DNA of 64,000 nt, taken from assembly GCA_033807695.1 (NCBI GenBank), contig CM066301.1, positions 2,914,001 to 2,978,000 on the forward strand, read 5' to 3'. Shown here in pieces: positions 34,966 to 45,694 of this stretch. Source of the stretch: Daedaleopsis sinensis. Its lineage: Eukaryota > Basidiomycota > Agaricomycetes > Polyporales > Polyporaceae. The notes under the pieces are model-generated. The model saw only the letters and a list, made by a program, of their open reading frames with translations, had not been told where the DNA came from and did no database searches. The first letter of the stretch is position 1; each line of letters begins with the position of its first letter. Position numbers and translations under genes: made by a program.

Positions 34966-36426
34966 CAGGTCATCCGCGAATGGGAGGGTGGAGTCGCGAC
35001 GGACCAGATAGACGGAAACTACACTGACACTCACCATGCACAGCCGGCGGCGAGATGTGACGTCGCAGCATCCGGATACACGTAGGGGCGGTCCCTGGAC
35101 TCACTGGGACACCGGAATCCAGATGGCTGTCCTTGGCTGTCGTGGATGCTCAAACCGAAGCTCGGGATCAGTCAGTGAGACTCGTGTATGGCTGGGACGC
35201 CGAAGACGCCGAAGACGCCCCTGCGATCACCCACGGAAGCTGGCCACACCGCCCAAGGTCACTGCAAGTGGTCGCAGACGGATATGGTATGTGGTTAAGC
35301 TTCGAGTCGGTATGAGTCGCGTACTGAATCTAAAAGAGGCAGGTCGTTGGACGGCGCCATTGCAGCGCAGCTCCATGTGTCAAAGCGATATACGAGTACA
35401 CATGGACGAGCACAGGCATGTGAGAACAAACAAAGCAGCGAGCGGCCGAGTCTAGCAGCTCGGATAGAAGAGAATAAAGAAGGACGACCGGGAAGCAGGT
35501 GAGTGGCGACTAGGCTGTTAGAGGTAGCTTCCGTGGCTTGGCCCACGATAAGAGGAACCACGAAATGTCCCCGAGCGGCGGCGCTCACAACCAGGGGCTG
35601 CTTGCCGATGTCATGCAGTGTTCAGAGTGTACGCGCCGACGGCCGGCGAACCTGCTCACAGGGAATACCGGCCGTGCGTGTCATACTGTGCAGAACAATG
35701 TTGTTGTTTGAGTATGGACCGCTCGGCGTTCAAACGTTCACGCTCCTTCCGTCACGCGATTCGCGATGAATGAACTGTGCATTCAATCAGTTCAAGTTGC
35801 GGATGGAGGAGACTCGGAATTGCCGTTTTCTGACTTGAGGCGGCCGAAATCTGCCATCTGATCTGTATCACCGCATGAGAGAAGCGACAGTATTTGCCGG
35901 CCTTCTTTTGTGCGTGTGAGGAGCCTGGGTTAAGGAACAATGGGTGGATGTGTCGTTTCATGGGAAGAGAGCGGATGGTTATTTGTTGTCCGTGCCCGAC
36001 CCTCGTCTGGTTGCGAGGACCACGCGAGAGAGACGCGGGGCGGGCGCGTCTGTCGCAGGTGGAAGCGGGTTGGAAGCGGGCGACAAAATAATATACGCGA
36101 GCGTCTGGCAGGGTGGCAGAGGTGCCACAGGGCGGGCGAATATGGAAAGGTGGGACCGAGGGGGCGAACGCGTCCGGATTCGGGGAGGTGAGAGCGTATG
36201 GTGGGCTAAATACATGGATGACCACCCGCGCCGGCTGAGCTCTCTCTTCCTCCCCCATTGTTCTTCCCTCTCGGAAGACACCGCGCCATGTCCAGTCCTT
36301 TGCCTTCCCTCTCATCCCTTTAAAGTCCTCAGCCCGTCTTTGTGTATCATATCCAAACATCCCTCTGCGACCCATCCCGCCCAAACAACCCCGCCATCGC
36401 CCGCACCACGCGCACAACAATCAGCC
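34966..36426. other. Long intergenic region, about 1.5 kb
   Basis: No supported gene. Overlapping long open frames on both strands in 35750-36420 look like compositional artefacts of GC-rich DNA: no motif, no splice partner. It must hold the promoters of the divergent neighbours at 34965 (minus) and 36427 (plus). Confidence 0.45.
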
Positions 36427-37218
36427 ATGGTCGACATCTCAGCCCCCAGGCCCCGCTCTGCGCTCCCATTCTTACCCAACCGACGCGCTCCTAGGGCATC
36501 CCTGCCGTCGCCAGTCACTGACGACACTTTCTACGTGTGTTTTCTCCCTCATCGTGTTCCGGATCCCCTCTCATCCCTCCCCAGTGCCTGCCGCGGCCAG
36601 TACCGCTCAACAGCCCTCCAAGGCTCCTCTCACCCTACCGCCTGCCTGAGGACGTGGGTCTCCATAAGGTGAGCTCACTATATGCGCGCTCCGATCCTCC
36701 GATTCTCAAAACGCCCGCAGTTATCCAAGCCTTCATGTACTCCTACCAAGAGGCGCAGGGTCGTCGCCCGTAACTTATCGCGCTCTGCTCGCCATCGTCA
36801 CGGCGCGCGGACCGATTGCTGTATCAATACCATCTCTCGTCCCCTCACCTCTCTCGATGACTTGCCCTGGATCTCTGCCTTATCCATCGAGCCAGACCAT
36901 TCGAATCCCGGCGATCTCGCCGACCTTTCCCTCCTCGATGACACCATCGAGGAAGAACCATCCTCCAATGGCCCAGGGCCTGTCCGGCGTCGCAAGACAT
37001 CCCTTCGGTTGGACCCTCTGGCCCAACGCTCAACAGAAGACAATGAGGTCCCTCCTGTTGTCTTCCCCTTTGTCCGTCGGGCACTCTTCGCTCAGTCTGA
37101 GCTAATTCCCCAGACGCCACCTCCCAAGAACCGGCTGAATCCGTCCGAGGTCGTCTTCCACGGTCTTCGACCGATCTTCCCATCGGACGTCGAGGAACTG
37201 CCGAGGTCCATGACATAG
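36427..37218 (+). CDS. Hypothetical Pro/Ser/Arg-rich protein, 229 aa
   Basis: No family recognised. Three exons (36427-36534, 36585-36668, 36721-37218) have strong donors and acceptors and all join in phase 0. The N-terminus is MVDISAPRPRSALPFLPNRR, the middle basic (TPTKRRRVVARN, a possible nuclear signal). An acidic patch follows (LADLSLLDDTIEEEPSS), and the C-terminus is ordered-looking (NPSEVVFHGLRPIFPSDVEE). A C/T-rich stretch and the sequence tttaaag precede the ATG. It is probably a lineage-restricted regulatory or scaffold protein; this is inference. Confidence 0.6.
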
Positions 37219-38161
37219 AAATGTATTGTCATTTTCCACGTCGTCGGTTCCTACGCTCGTCGCCCGTGTCACCTCGGATTGATCCATCATCTGCATCGTC
37301 TCTCGCATCCGCTCCACCTCTACCTGCAATTGTTCTCGTCCATATCACGTATCTTCCAACACTGCAATCTTTATTCGCCCCAAGAGCTCGACGAACGACC
37401 ACGTATACGTTATGGCCACGACGCCACGAATCTCGTCTGCAACTCGCATCAATATTATCCATCTCCGGACCCTATCTGCACATCTTCCATCTGCAACAAT
37501 CTCGAGTTGTCGTCCTCTGCTACCGTACTGATGGACATGGCTGCTTCTTTCTATAATGACGCTTCCGCCGCCGCCGTGGCGTCGTATCTATCGATTCTGA
37601 TCTGCTGTTCAGATTCCGTTGCATCTGACTGTTTTCCAGGTTCCTGCCTTCCTTTCGACCTCGGTGTCGCATACGTCTTTCCCAATCCCCGCTACGCTTC
37701 GCCTCTCACGCTCTCCTCAATGTTACGTTCTGTTCCATAGTGTCGTTGTCACTGCTGTTTTTATTGCTGTTGCTACCGCTTACGATTCCTACGTCCTAAT
37801 GTGTGTTACTTGATGATGTACTCTGGTGTATCTGTGTCTCTCTCGACCATATGATATCTGTGAATCTGGATGCATCATAGCGTCCTCCATAGCAAAGTTA
37901 ACTGCCGTCTCTCACACCGAGATACGCATGTGCCCATGTTCGACTGAGTCTGTCAGCGTGATCAACGCACGCGAATGTGGCGATATTTTGAGGTCTGGGA
38001 CTTCGAGCTCCGAGCTCCGAGGCTCCCCCACGCAGCGGTATTTACCATGACTCACTCACGCTCAGCTATAGAAGCACTCCTGAGACATCGACGTTGCACC
38101 TTTCGAACCACAACATCGACGAACTACCCCTCTTCTCCCGTTGTCTCTGATCTCGACGGCG
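37219..38161. other. Intergenic region, about 940 bp
   Basis: 3' region of the hypothetical gene and promoter of the serine-biosynthesis gene. Pyrimidine-rich with short open frames that I regard as untranslated sequence. Confidence 0.45.
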
Positions 38162-39508
38162 ATGAGCTCTGAACACGGACGAGTAATCAACTTCGGAGCA
38201 GGACCTTCCGCACTCCCACTCTCTGTGCTCGAAGAGGCGCAAAAAGGGCTGGTCAACTTCAGTGGCACGGGCATAGGCATCGCAGAGGTCTCCCATCGCT
38301 CCAAGGAGTTCCAAGCATTCCTCGACCAGTTCGAGCAAAACATCCGCACGCAGCTCGATGTGCCCCCTACGCACCGTATCCTCTTCACCCAGGGCGGTGG
38401 GACAGGTCAGTTCGCTGCCGTCGTCCTCAACCTCCTCGCGCGGCACCGTCTGCTGCACCCCACCGCTACGGCAGAGGAGACCGTGCTCGACTACGTAGTC
38501 ACCGGGTCGTGGAGCAAAAAGGCCGCAGAGGAGGCGCGACGGCTCTCCGGGGGCGTCGCCACGGTGCGCACGGTCGTCGACTCGCGCGTGTACTCCAAGG
38601 ACGGCAAGTCGTTCGACAACATCCCCCCGCACGCCGAGTTCGCGTTCTCGCCCGCGCCCGCGCTCGTCTACTACTGCGAGAACGAGACCGTCGACGGCGT
38701 CGAGTTCGCGCACGACGCCCAGAGCCCCGCCGCGTTCCCGTTCGCGCGCCTCCCGCAGCCGGGCACGCTCGTCCCGCTCGTCGCCGACTACTCGTCCTCG
38801 TTCATGTGCCGGCCGATCCCCCGCCTCGCGGACCACGCCGTGATCTACGCGGGCGCGCAGAAGAACATCGGCCCCGCCGGCCTCACGATCCTCATCGTCC
38901 GCCAGGACTGCATCGTGGACGTCGACGCGGCCGCGGCGCTCGGCGCGCCGCCCGTGCCGCTCACGCTCTCCTACAAGACGCTCGCGGACTCGGGCAGCCT
39001 GTACAACACGCCCGCGGTGCTCCCCGTCTACATCGCCGGGCTCGTGCTCGAGCGCATGAAGGCGCACGGGGGCCTGGCGCACTACGAGGCGCTCAACCGG
39101 CGCAAGGCGCAGAAGCTGTACGCGGTGGTGCGCGAGGGCGAACAGAAGGGCGTGTTCCGGCGCAAGGTGCAGCAGGGCTCGGAGAGCTGGATGAACGCCG
39201 TCTTCGAGGTGCTCGGCGAGGGCGCGGAGAAGAAATTCCTGGAGGGCGCTGAAAAGGAGGGCATGAAGGGTCTCAAGGGTCACAGGTGGGGTTTCCGATA
39301 CAAGCTCGTGTATTGGCTTTACTGATGCTCGTGCCGTCTTACAGATCCGTCGGAGGTCTGCTATCCATATCATTTGTTCTTACTGCCTATGCTCACATAT
39401 CTGCCAGGTATTCGTGTCTCTCTCTACAACGCTATCACAGATCAAGAAGTCGACAAGCTTATTGCATACATGACGCAATTCATGGGGGACGCAGAGAAGA
39501 GTTCATAA
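38162..39508 (+). CDS. SER1: Phosphoserine aminotransferase
   Basis: PLP enzyme converting 3-phosphohydroxypyruvate and glutamate to phosphoserine and 2-oxoglutarate, the second step of serine synthesis in the cytosol. INFGAGPSALPLSVLEEAQ begins the protein; HRILFTQGGGTGQFAAV binds the cofactor phosphate. VADYSSSFMCRPI supplies the PLP-ring Asp, and AGAQKNIGPAGL contains the Schiff-base Lys. YNTPAVLPVYIAGLVLE is also conserved. Three exons, 38162-39285, 39345-39355 and 39408-39508, give 411 aa. The middle exon is an 11-nt micro-exon without which the C-terminal SVGGIRVSLYNAI motif, part of the substrate site, would be lost. An in-frame ATG at 38141 would add 7 residues. Confidence 0.95.
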
Positions 39509-39633
39509 GTGGAGAGACTCAGAAGGACGTTGAAGACACATGTACAAGCTTGAAGTTGTACTCGTACTTAGCCACATTTCACCAAATTGTCGACACTTAA
39601 GCCTATAGTGTTGTTTACCCCTGTCGTTTGTGT

Positions 39634-39727
39634 GTCACTTTGCCGGAGTGGTTAACGGGATCGCCTGCTATCATTAGCTGCCAGCGGTTGGGCTTTGCCC
39701 GCGAGTGTTCGAATCGCTCAGGTGACG
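39634..39727 (+). tRNA. tRNA-Ser(GCT) with 12-nt intron
   Basis: A full cloverleaf can be drawn. The acceptor stem GTCACTT pairs with AGGTGAC and the discriminator is G. The D arm has CCG...CGG around GAGTGGTTAA. The anticodon stem ATCGC pairs with GCGGT. A long variable arm (GGGCTTTGCCC) marks a class II tRNA, and the T arm has TTCGAAT between GAGTG and CGCTC. The anticodon loop reads C-T-GCT-A, anticodon at 39667-39669. The canonical intron lies after position 37 (39671-39682). Mature length is 82 nt. The internal A and B boxes are intact. A run of T follows immediately. Confidence 0.92.
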
Positions 39728-39728
39728 C

Positions 39729-39735
39729 TTTTTTT
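39729..39735 (+). terminator. RNA polymerase III terminator of the tRNA-Ser gene
   Basis: A run of seven T begins 2 bases past the discriminator base, as expected for Pol III termination. Confidence 0.8.
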
Positions 39736-40202
39736 GTAAGTCAACTTGTTTTTGCCCTTGAGCTTGACCAGACCCTGTATACTGCGTCATGAGCAACTGC
39801 GCAAGCGATTGCACTTCAAGCGAACCAGGCCCCACGCTTATAGACGAGGGCACTTCAGGTTGACGCTGCTCAGTGTTCCCTTCCGTGTTGCAAAGTTAGA
39901 AAAAGCAGATGGGCGACATAGTGGCAGAACTAAAAACAACGTTGCATGTAAAGCTGCATGCATAAATAATCTTGAGCCCGATATGAAGTTCTAAAAGAAG
40001 TTGCTCCGAGAAATACTTCATGTCCTAGAATAGCGGAGACGCACCTATACAAGGCACGAGACTGGGACAGTAGAGATACAAGCGGTAGGAGCGACGTGTA
40101 TGCATTGAGAGCGGAGCCACAGCGAATCTAGCAATACATGTCCTGATATACACCTATTGTAACAAGTCAATGCGTCCAAAGTGATATATGATATTTGGAA
40201 TA
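39736..40202. other. Intergenic, no gene recognised
   Basis: AT-richer sequence between the tRNA gene and the 3' end of the RabGAP gene. No supported coding frame. Confidence 0.5.
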
Positions 40203-43200
40203 TTACTGCCCTGCCTTCAACAGTTCTCTAAGCTCCTCGCTGATGAGCGGTAGCTTCGAAGCCACATCAGCGGTAGCAGTACTAGTATTTCCAGTACGTC
40301 TTTGGCGTAGCGTGGCGGCACGGGATGATGTCTCTTCTGCTTCGCGCCGGTCGATGTCGGCGATGATCTGAGAGAACGACAGGAACAGGACTTCGGCCTG
40401 TGCGAGTGTACTGTCGAGCTCGATTGTCATACTCAGGTCGTTGCAATACTGACAGTGGATCGGTCAGTATGTGAGAGCGATTAATCACAATATGTCCTCA
40501 CCTTCAGGATCTCATCGAACTGGAAGAAGAAACGGCAGGTCGTTCAGATATATTCAGACATTTTGGGGAGATATGACACACCTCGACGAGATACCTCAAG
40601 ATAACGTCCCTGTGAGACTCTAGCACAGCCAATGCGACAAAGAGGACAAAATGTTTGCTGTAGTAGTCCGTCCATAGAACTTCCCATAGACGGAGTACAT
40701 CCTCGAACGGGAACTCGCGCTTGAATGTGATGAGAATCCAACTGTGCAATCTCGTCAAGTTAGGAGCAGATAATCTGTACTGCAGACATACCGGAAGCAG
40801 AAAAATAGATTGAGGCCGTCGGTTTTCTCTGTGGCAGGTACCAGTGAGTTTAGGCGGATGTTGTTGTTACATAGCAATGAGGTCAACACACCTAGATGGC
40901 GATACAGCTCAGGATCCATGACAGATATTAGCTGCTGCAAGGTAGAAAGCTGTTGCTTCATCCCGCTCTGATCGCGGAGGAAGTTCTGCTTCTGTCATGA
41001 TGGGTTCGATTTTAGATACCGCCTCATGGGGAAGAGCACAGTTAGAACACGCACCATACGGTCCATAATATGAACAAAACACCAGAAGGTCATGTCCTCC
41101 TCGCCATCCATGACGACATAAACCGGAGCGCAAAGGTCGGACATCCCCTGAACGTAGCCTACGATAATTCGATGAGAGAACTAATACTGACAGATCGCTT
41201 GCTGCACTCACCGAGCTCTTTCTCGTAGAAGTTATACGTCAATAGAATGCTAGCAAGCCTTTCGGTATGCTCGTTGGTCGGTGCTTGCGCGCCAATGTCG
41301 CCGAGCTGCGGCGAAATGGTGGAATACCGCATATGCATGCCCTTCTCGTTCTCGGAGGCCTCATTAACCGGCGTAGTCTGCGCAAACAGTGGCTGCGTTC
41401 GATCTGTTCTCCGGCAGTCGACATCGATACGATGCCGCTCCTATTCCAGCATGTCAACTCAAGCAATGAAAGCTGAGATGGCGGCGTACCTCTATCACGT
41501 CTTGCCGCTCGAAGACTTCCGGAACTCCCCACCATTCATCCTTGAGCTCACGATATCGTTTCCTGCGCATGTATGGACGATGTCACGGACAGAATCACAT
41601 ACGATCTCGTTGCACTCACCTCCTGCCTTCCCAGGCATTTTCCCGTTTGTCACTGTCACTATCCCACTCGTGCACGCCCAACACGAACGGCCACACTTCC
41701 TTTCGGATCGGCGGATCGATGCCTCTACGGAATACCTCTCGCCTCATCTCATCTCTCCCGATCTTTGTACTCCCGTCAGGATTGAACCAGCTTCGCCACA
41801 ATTTCTCAGTCACAGGGTGTTTCGGATCCCTCGACGACTTCGGTTGCGGTAGTTTCGACGTTGATTGCAGTAGCTCGAAGATACCCAGCGAAGAATCTTC
41901 CTCCGCAAGGTCCGTGGATGATGTTGGGAGTACCTGTGCCTCCCGCACACGAGCTCGTTCACCTTCCTCGGCGACGATGCGAGCCCATCTCGCGAGGTAA
42001 ACCCGAGCGCTCTCAAATTCACCAACTCCACCCTTTTCGACCCAGCTACCCCATTCCAAGTCGCCATTCGCATTGACGAGGCTCCTGACGGGGTCGGGGA
42101 GGTGAGGTACGATAGGTTTGGCCAACGGATGAGACAGAATTTGTTGTGCGGCATGTGCAGCATGCCTCGTAATATGGGAGAAAGACTGCAACAGAGCTAT
42201 GCGTGCCTGGGAGGACGAAGAAGCTGTATGAGACGTCACGGGAGATAAAGATTTATGGAGTATAGATGACCGCTCCGAGTAGGAGTTTTCGACAGTCGAC
42301 AAGGGCCGTGGTCGTCGGTGTGCAGGAATAGGGGAATGGGAGCTTGCATACGAAGACTGAGCCAGAATGTCATCCACTGCATCGTCGGAGAAGAGGGGCG
42401 TCGAATGGGTGTCGATGTCTTCTCGAGAGGGGTCAACAAGGTAGAGGTTGGATTGGAGACACGAACGAAGCAAATGGCAGTATGACCGTAGCTTTGAGAG
42501 CAGATCTTCGCCTCCCCAGGTACTACTCTTGGGTGCATTCTCGGACGGAAGGGGCGGATATGACATTGGACGTGATTCGATCGGAGACTTTGTCGGCATA
42601 GTGAACGACCGAGATTCGTCGTCGTGGAAGTGCAGCGTAGGTAAAGTGGACCCACTGATCAGGTTGATAGCAATGGAGCCATCTATCGTATACGAGGTAA
42701 GACCAAGCGAGGAAGAACTGAAGTACAACTTACACCAAGAGGAAAGGGACGGGGAGTTCACAATTAAGGAGTATAACGACGTCAATGGTACTGAGAACGC
42801 GTATGACTCCGGTCGTTGAGTCGGGAGGTCAATGAGCACAGCATCTGCCGGAGGTTTGTAGATTGTGAATATTGAATCGGAATTAGAGCCTAGGCTCACC
42901 TTCATCCTCGTCGTCAACAACAGCATGTTCCTCAATTTTGACGAACTTGTTCCATTCGGTTGGCCCCTTCTCATTCAGGAGGGTCTCCGGAATCCAAGCA
43001 AGAAGATATACAGGCTGCGCGGCTTCCTATGCCATGTTCTGAGTCACTACATGTAGACAGTAGCTCAAACAGGACGCGCACCTTCTTCACCAGCGTAACA
43101 AACCCAGGAATGTTGTCCCGCGCATACGCAGTAGGATTGACATAGACCTTGGATTTACTGTAAATCAATCTGTACTTGCTGTCCTCCGATCCTTCCTCTG

Positions 43201-43375
43201 AAGCTCCGGAAGATGTGAGGTAATCTTGAGAGCTAGGCGCAGTGTGTTTGATCTCGACCATCGACTCGACCTGGTTAGAGGCTGGTCAGCTTCAACGTGT
43301 GATCCACAAGAGGACGCTTACTGAGATGGTTGATAGTGTACCGTCAAAAGGTGGTGGTTGTGGGGATCCACTCAT
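40203..43375 (-). CDS. GYP7: TBC-domain Rab GTPase-activating protein, Gyp7/TBC1D15 type
   Basis: Accelerates GTP hydrolysis on Ypt7/Rab7-like GTPases in vacuole and endosome traffic. The start at 43375 (MSGSPQPPPFDGTLSTIS) is joined by a phase-0 intron to VESMVEIKHTAPSSQ. The N-terminal Gyp7-type domain (RLIYSKSKVYVNPTAYARDN) and a Ser-rich linker precede the TBC domain. The domain begins LWRSWFNPDGS, then RREVFRRGIDPPIRKEVWPF. The catalytic arginine finger is in IDVDCRRTDR, the glutamine finger in YVQGMSDL, and later blocks are MTFWCFVHIMDRM and FPFEDVLRLWEVLW. The C-terminus is polar and Thr/Ala-rich. Several short introns occur in the 3' half; those I checked keep frame. Confidence 0.88.
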
Positions 43376-43464
43376 CAGAGCGACATGGGTGAAGGCTTTA
43401 AAGGACTGCGTACCGCGGCTGCTGCGTTCAAGTCCGAGCCGCTGCGCCGCGGGCGTTGACGCGG

Positions 43465-43482
43465 ACGCGTTATCCGACGCGT
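43465..43482. promoter_or_regulatory. Paired ACGCGT boxes between GYP7 and eS21 genes
   Basis: ACGCGT at 43465-43470 and 43477-43482, forming a near-palindrome in the 277-bp divergent promoter. It may bind an MBF-like factor; a role in either gene is not shown. Confidence 0.4.
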
Positions 43483-43652
43483 CATAACCAATGCATCACG
43501 TGCTGAAGTCTAGCCTGAACCATCCTTTTCGGGAAGAAACCAAGCATGCGCAAACAGCCATCTGCAACTGTATAGTTTCTAACTTTACTTTTCCCATCCA
43601 CTGCCAACGACGCCAACGACGCCCCGCGCACGCAAAAGTCCACTATCTAGCC

Positions 43653-44092
43653 ATGGAGAACGATCAGGTATGTTCAGAAACACAGCTCGTGAAAACGCGA
43701 CAATTCTGACCCTGGGTGAATTGCAGGGTATCCTCGTTGACCTCTACGTCCCCCGCAAGTGCGCGGCGACCAGTGAGCCCTTCTGCTCCGATCTACGAAT
43801 ATCTTACGATACTGAGCAAATCCGGCGATTTAGACCGTCTCATCACTTCCAAGGACCACGCTTCCGTCCAATTGAGCGTCGTTGACGTCGATGCCGACGG
43901 TCGTGCGCTCTCTACCTCCACCACCTTTGCGCTCTCCGGCGCGGTCCGCGCTATGGGCGAGAGCGATGACTCGCTAAACCGTCTGGCGACCAAGGCTGGC
44001 CGTGAGTGTTCATGCGATTGTCTCTATCTTGGCAACGGTCTTAAATCATGGCTTTTGCAGTCCTGCGGAACGTCTGGTCGTACCAAAAGTAA
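43653..44092 (+). CDS. RPS21: 40S ribosomal protein eS21
   Basis: Small-subunit ribosomal protein involved in 20S pre-rRNA maturation. Four exons (43653-43667, 43727-43772, 43834-44001, 44061-44092) give 86 aa. It starts MENDQGILVDLYVPRKC, continues SKDHASVQLSVVDVDADGRA and GAVRAMGESDDSLNRLA, and ends NVWSYQK. The family sequence and length (about 83-87 aa) agree throughout. The first coding exon is 15 nt, a common pattern in fungal ribosomal protein genes with an early intron. Confidence 0.95.
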
Positions 44093-45694
44093 TGCATGTC
44101 CGCGTTTCTGGAGTTGTTGTCGTCCACTGTATCGCTGCTTTACCATCATCTCGCCGCATATTCATCGCCCGCACGGGCTCCTTGTAAACTCTGACCTGCG
44201 TGCGTATCGCTGTGCGGCATTCGAAGACCACTTCTGCGCCCACTCGCCTCTCCTTTTCCGACGCACATCTACAACACCATACAGGCATGCACTATCTCAG
44301 CACAATCGATGATGTTTAACCCAGGATAACCCGATATTTCTCTCCAGACAGACTTGCATACTTCAACAATCCTTCTGCAGTAAGGTGAGATTTTAAGGAG
44401 ATGTCGTGGTGAGTCTATATACGACCGAACACTGTCGTGAGTATGGAACACGTACGCTTGCCATCGGGATTCGGAAGACGGGTTATGATTGTGTAGGGCC
44501 TGTCTGTGACTTAATTGTCTTACAGCCATTCTTCGAGGGATCCCTGATCAGTATAGGTAACCGGACGAGAGGAGACCTCAGTGGAGGCACACTTGACTGC
44601 ATTCCCGTTCACTGACCCTTGGTTTGTGATGCTCTGGCGGCTTGCCTACGATCTGCATTGTTGATCTAGTTCCACTAAGTACCACTTCTGCGAGTGCGTC
44701 TCCCTCAAGTCTCCCTTGTGCTTTCAAGGCTACACACCATACCGACTGTATGTGATCACTTGCAACGTGAGTGTGACTATCGCTAATCCCTTTCTTCGAC
44801 AGATGTGCCGAAGTGCCTGATCTCATGCTGTAACGGAGACTTTCTCGACCCGTATTTCAATGGAAGGCTTCAGTACCTGGATGCGCCATGTTTAGCAAGG
44901 ATCCTACCTAAGAAGTATTGCCTGCATCGGGAGACCCCGAATCTTACCCCCGCTCCAGCACTTGTTGAGCTAGTTGGGGTACGATCCATGTATCATGCCA
45001 TTCGTACTTCGTGTACCTCATGGCTGCTATTCTATAGGATAAAAATAAACGGTGAGGATTGACACAAGCAAGCGGAGTCACTAAATCAAGCTCTGACCGT
45101 GTGGTTGCCGAGCAGCGGGCTAGAACCTCCGTCGCATCTCTCATGTACTTTTGGAGAAGACCCTCTCGATCAAGCACGTCTTCGCGACGAGAGGATAGTC
45201 TAATGGACAACGCTATACTGCCTTGCGCCCAAGCAATCACGCTGTCCTCATAGGTGGGGACGACGGCCTGAGTACGATACAAAGCCCGTGGAGCAAGGTC
45301 ACTGATTACGGCGCAACTTCGTCCTACAGGTTTACTACTCCGTTGATCGCTTGTGTTGCGACCAATCCAAATCAGAGTTCCCCGCTCGTTCTTGCTTCGT
45401 TGGTCGCATGGGAAGACATGCCTTCGTGTTGGCTGCACTACCTGAGGTCATGTCATATAGAGCTCACGAAGAGTTCACACTCAGGCTCCGGTCAGCTTGC
45501 ATTGGTCCAGGTCTGAACACGAGCTATCGTTCACTCGGTACGCTCCTGTCCACTCGGTGCCGGCTTCAGGCCATACTCAATGTCCTAGCCATGGCCCTCT
45601 TATATAAATCCTTCTGTTTGGGGTACCCAACTGCACCCCGCTGCGGCAGGGACCTCCCAACCCCGACCTCCTCCTCACAACTCACATCTTCACC
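44093..45694. other. 1.6-kb region; possible minus-strand gene not resolved
   Basis: Minus-strand frames at 44944-45438, 44578-44826 and 44269-44529 carry protein-like stretches, for example QGSIALSIRLSSRREDVLDR and CRRIVEVCKSVWREISGYPG. I could not join them with phase-consistent introns, and no family is evident. Treat as unknown; it may be a fast-evolving gene or decayed sequence. The right end holds the promoter of the DUF1996 gene. Confidence 0.3.
45600..45608 (+). promoter_or_regulatory. TATA box upstream of the DUF1996-WSC gene
   Basis: The sequence ttatataaa lies about 90 bp before the ATG at 45695, followed by a C-rich leader. TATA-containing promoters in fungi are associated with regulated, often secreted-protein, genes; here that is inference. 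Confidence 0.5.

Noticed and set aside
35752..36420. 222-codon minus-strand frame in the 35-36.4 kb gap
   Set aside because: No family, no splice partner, lies over what looks like promoter and leader of the gene at 36427.
38066..39373. 435-codon open frame antisense to phosphoserine aminotransferase
   Set aside because: Mirror of GC-rich codons of SER1; its translation is Arg/Leu/Val/Glu-rich with no motif, while the sense strand carries every PSAT signature.
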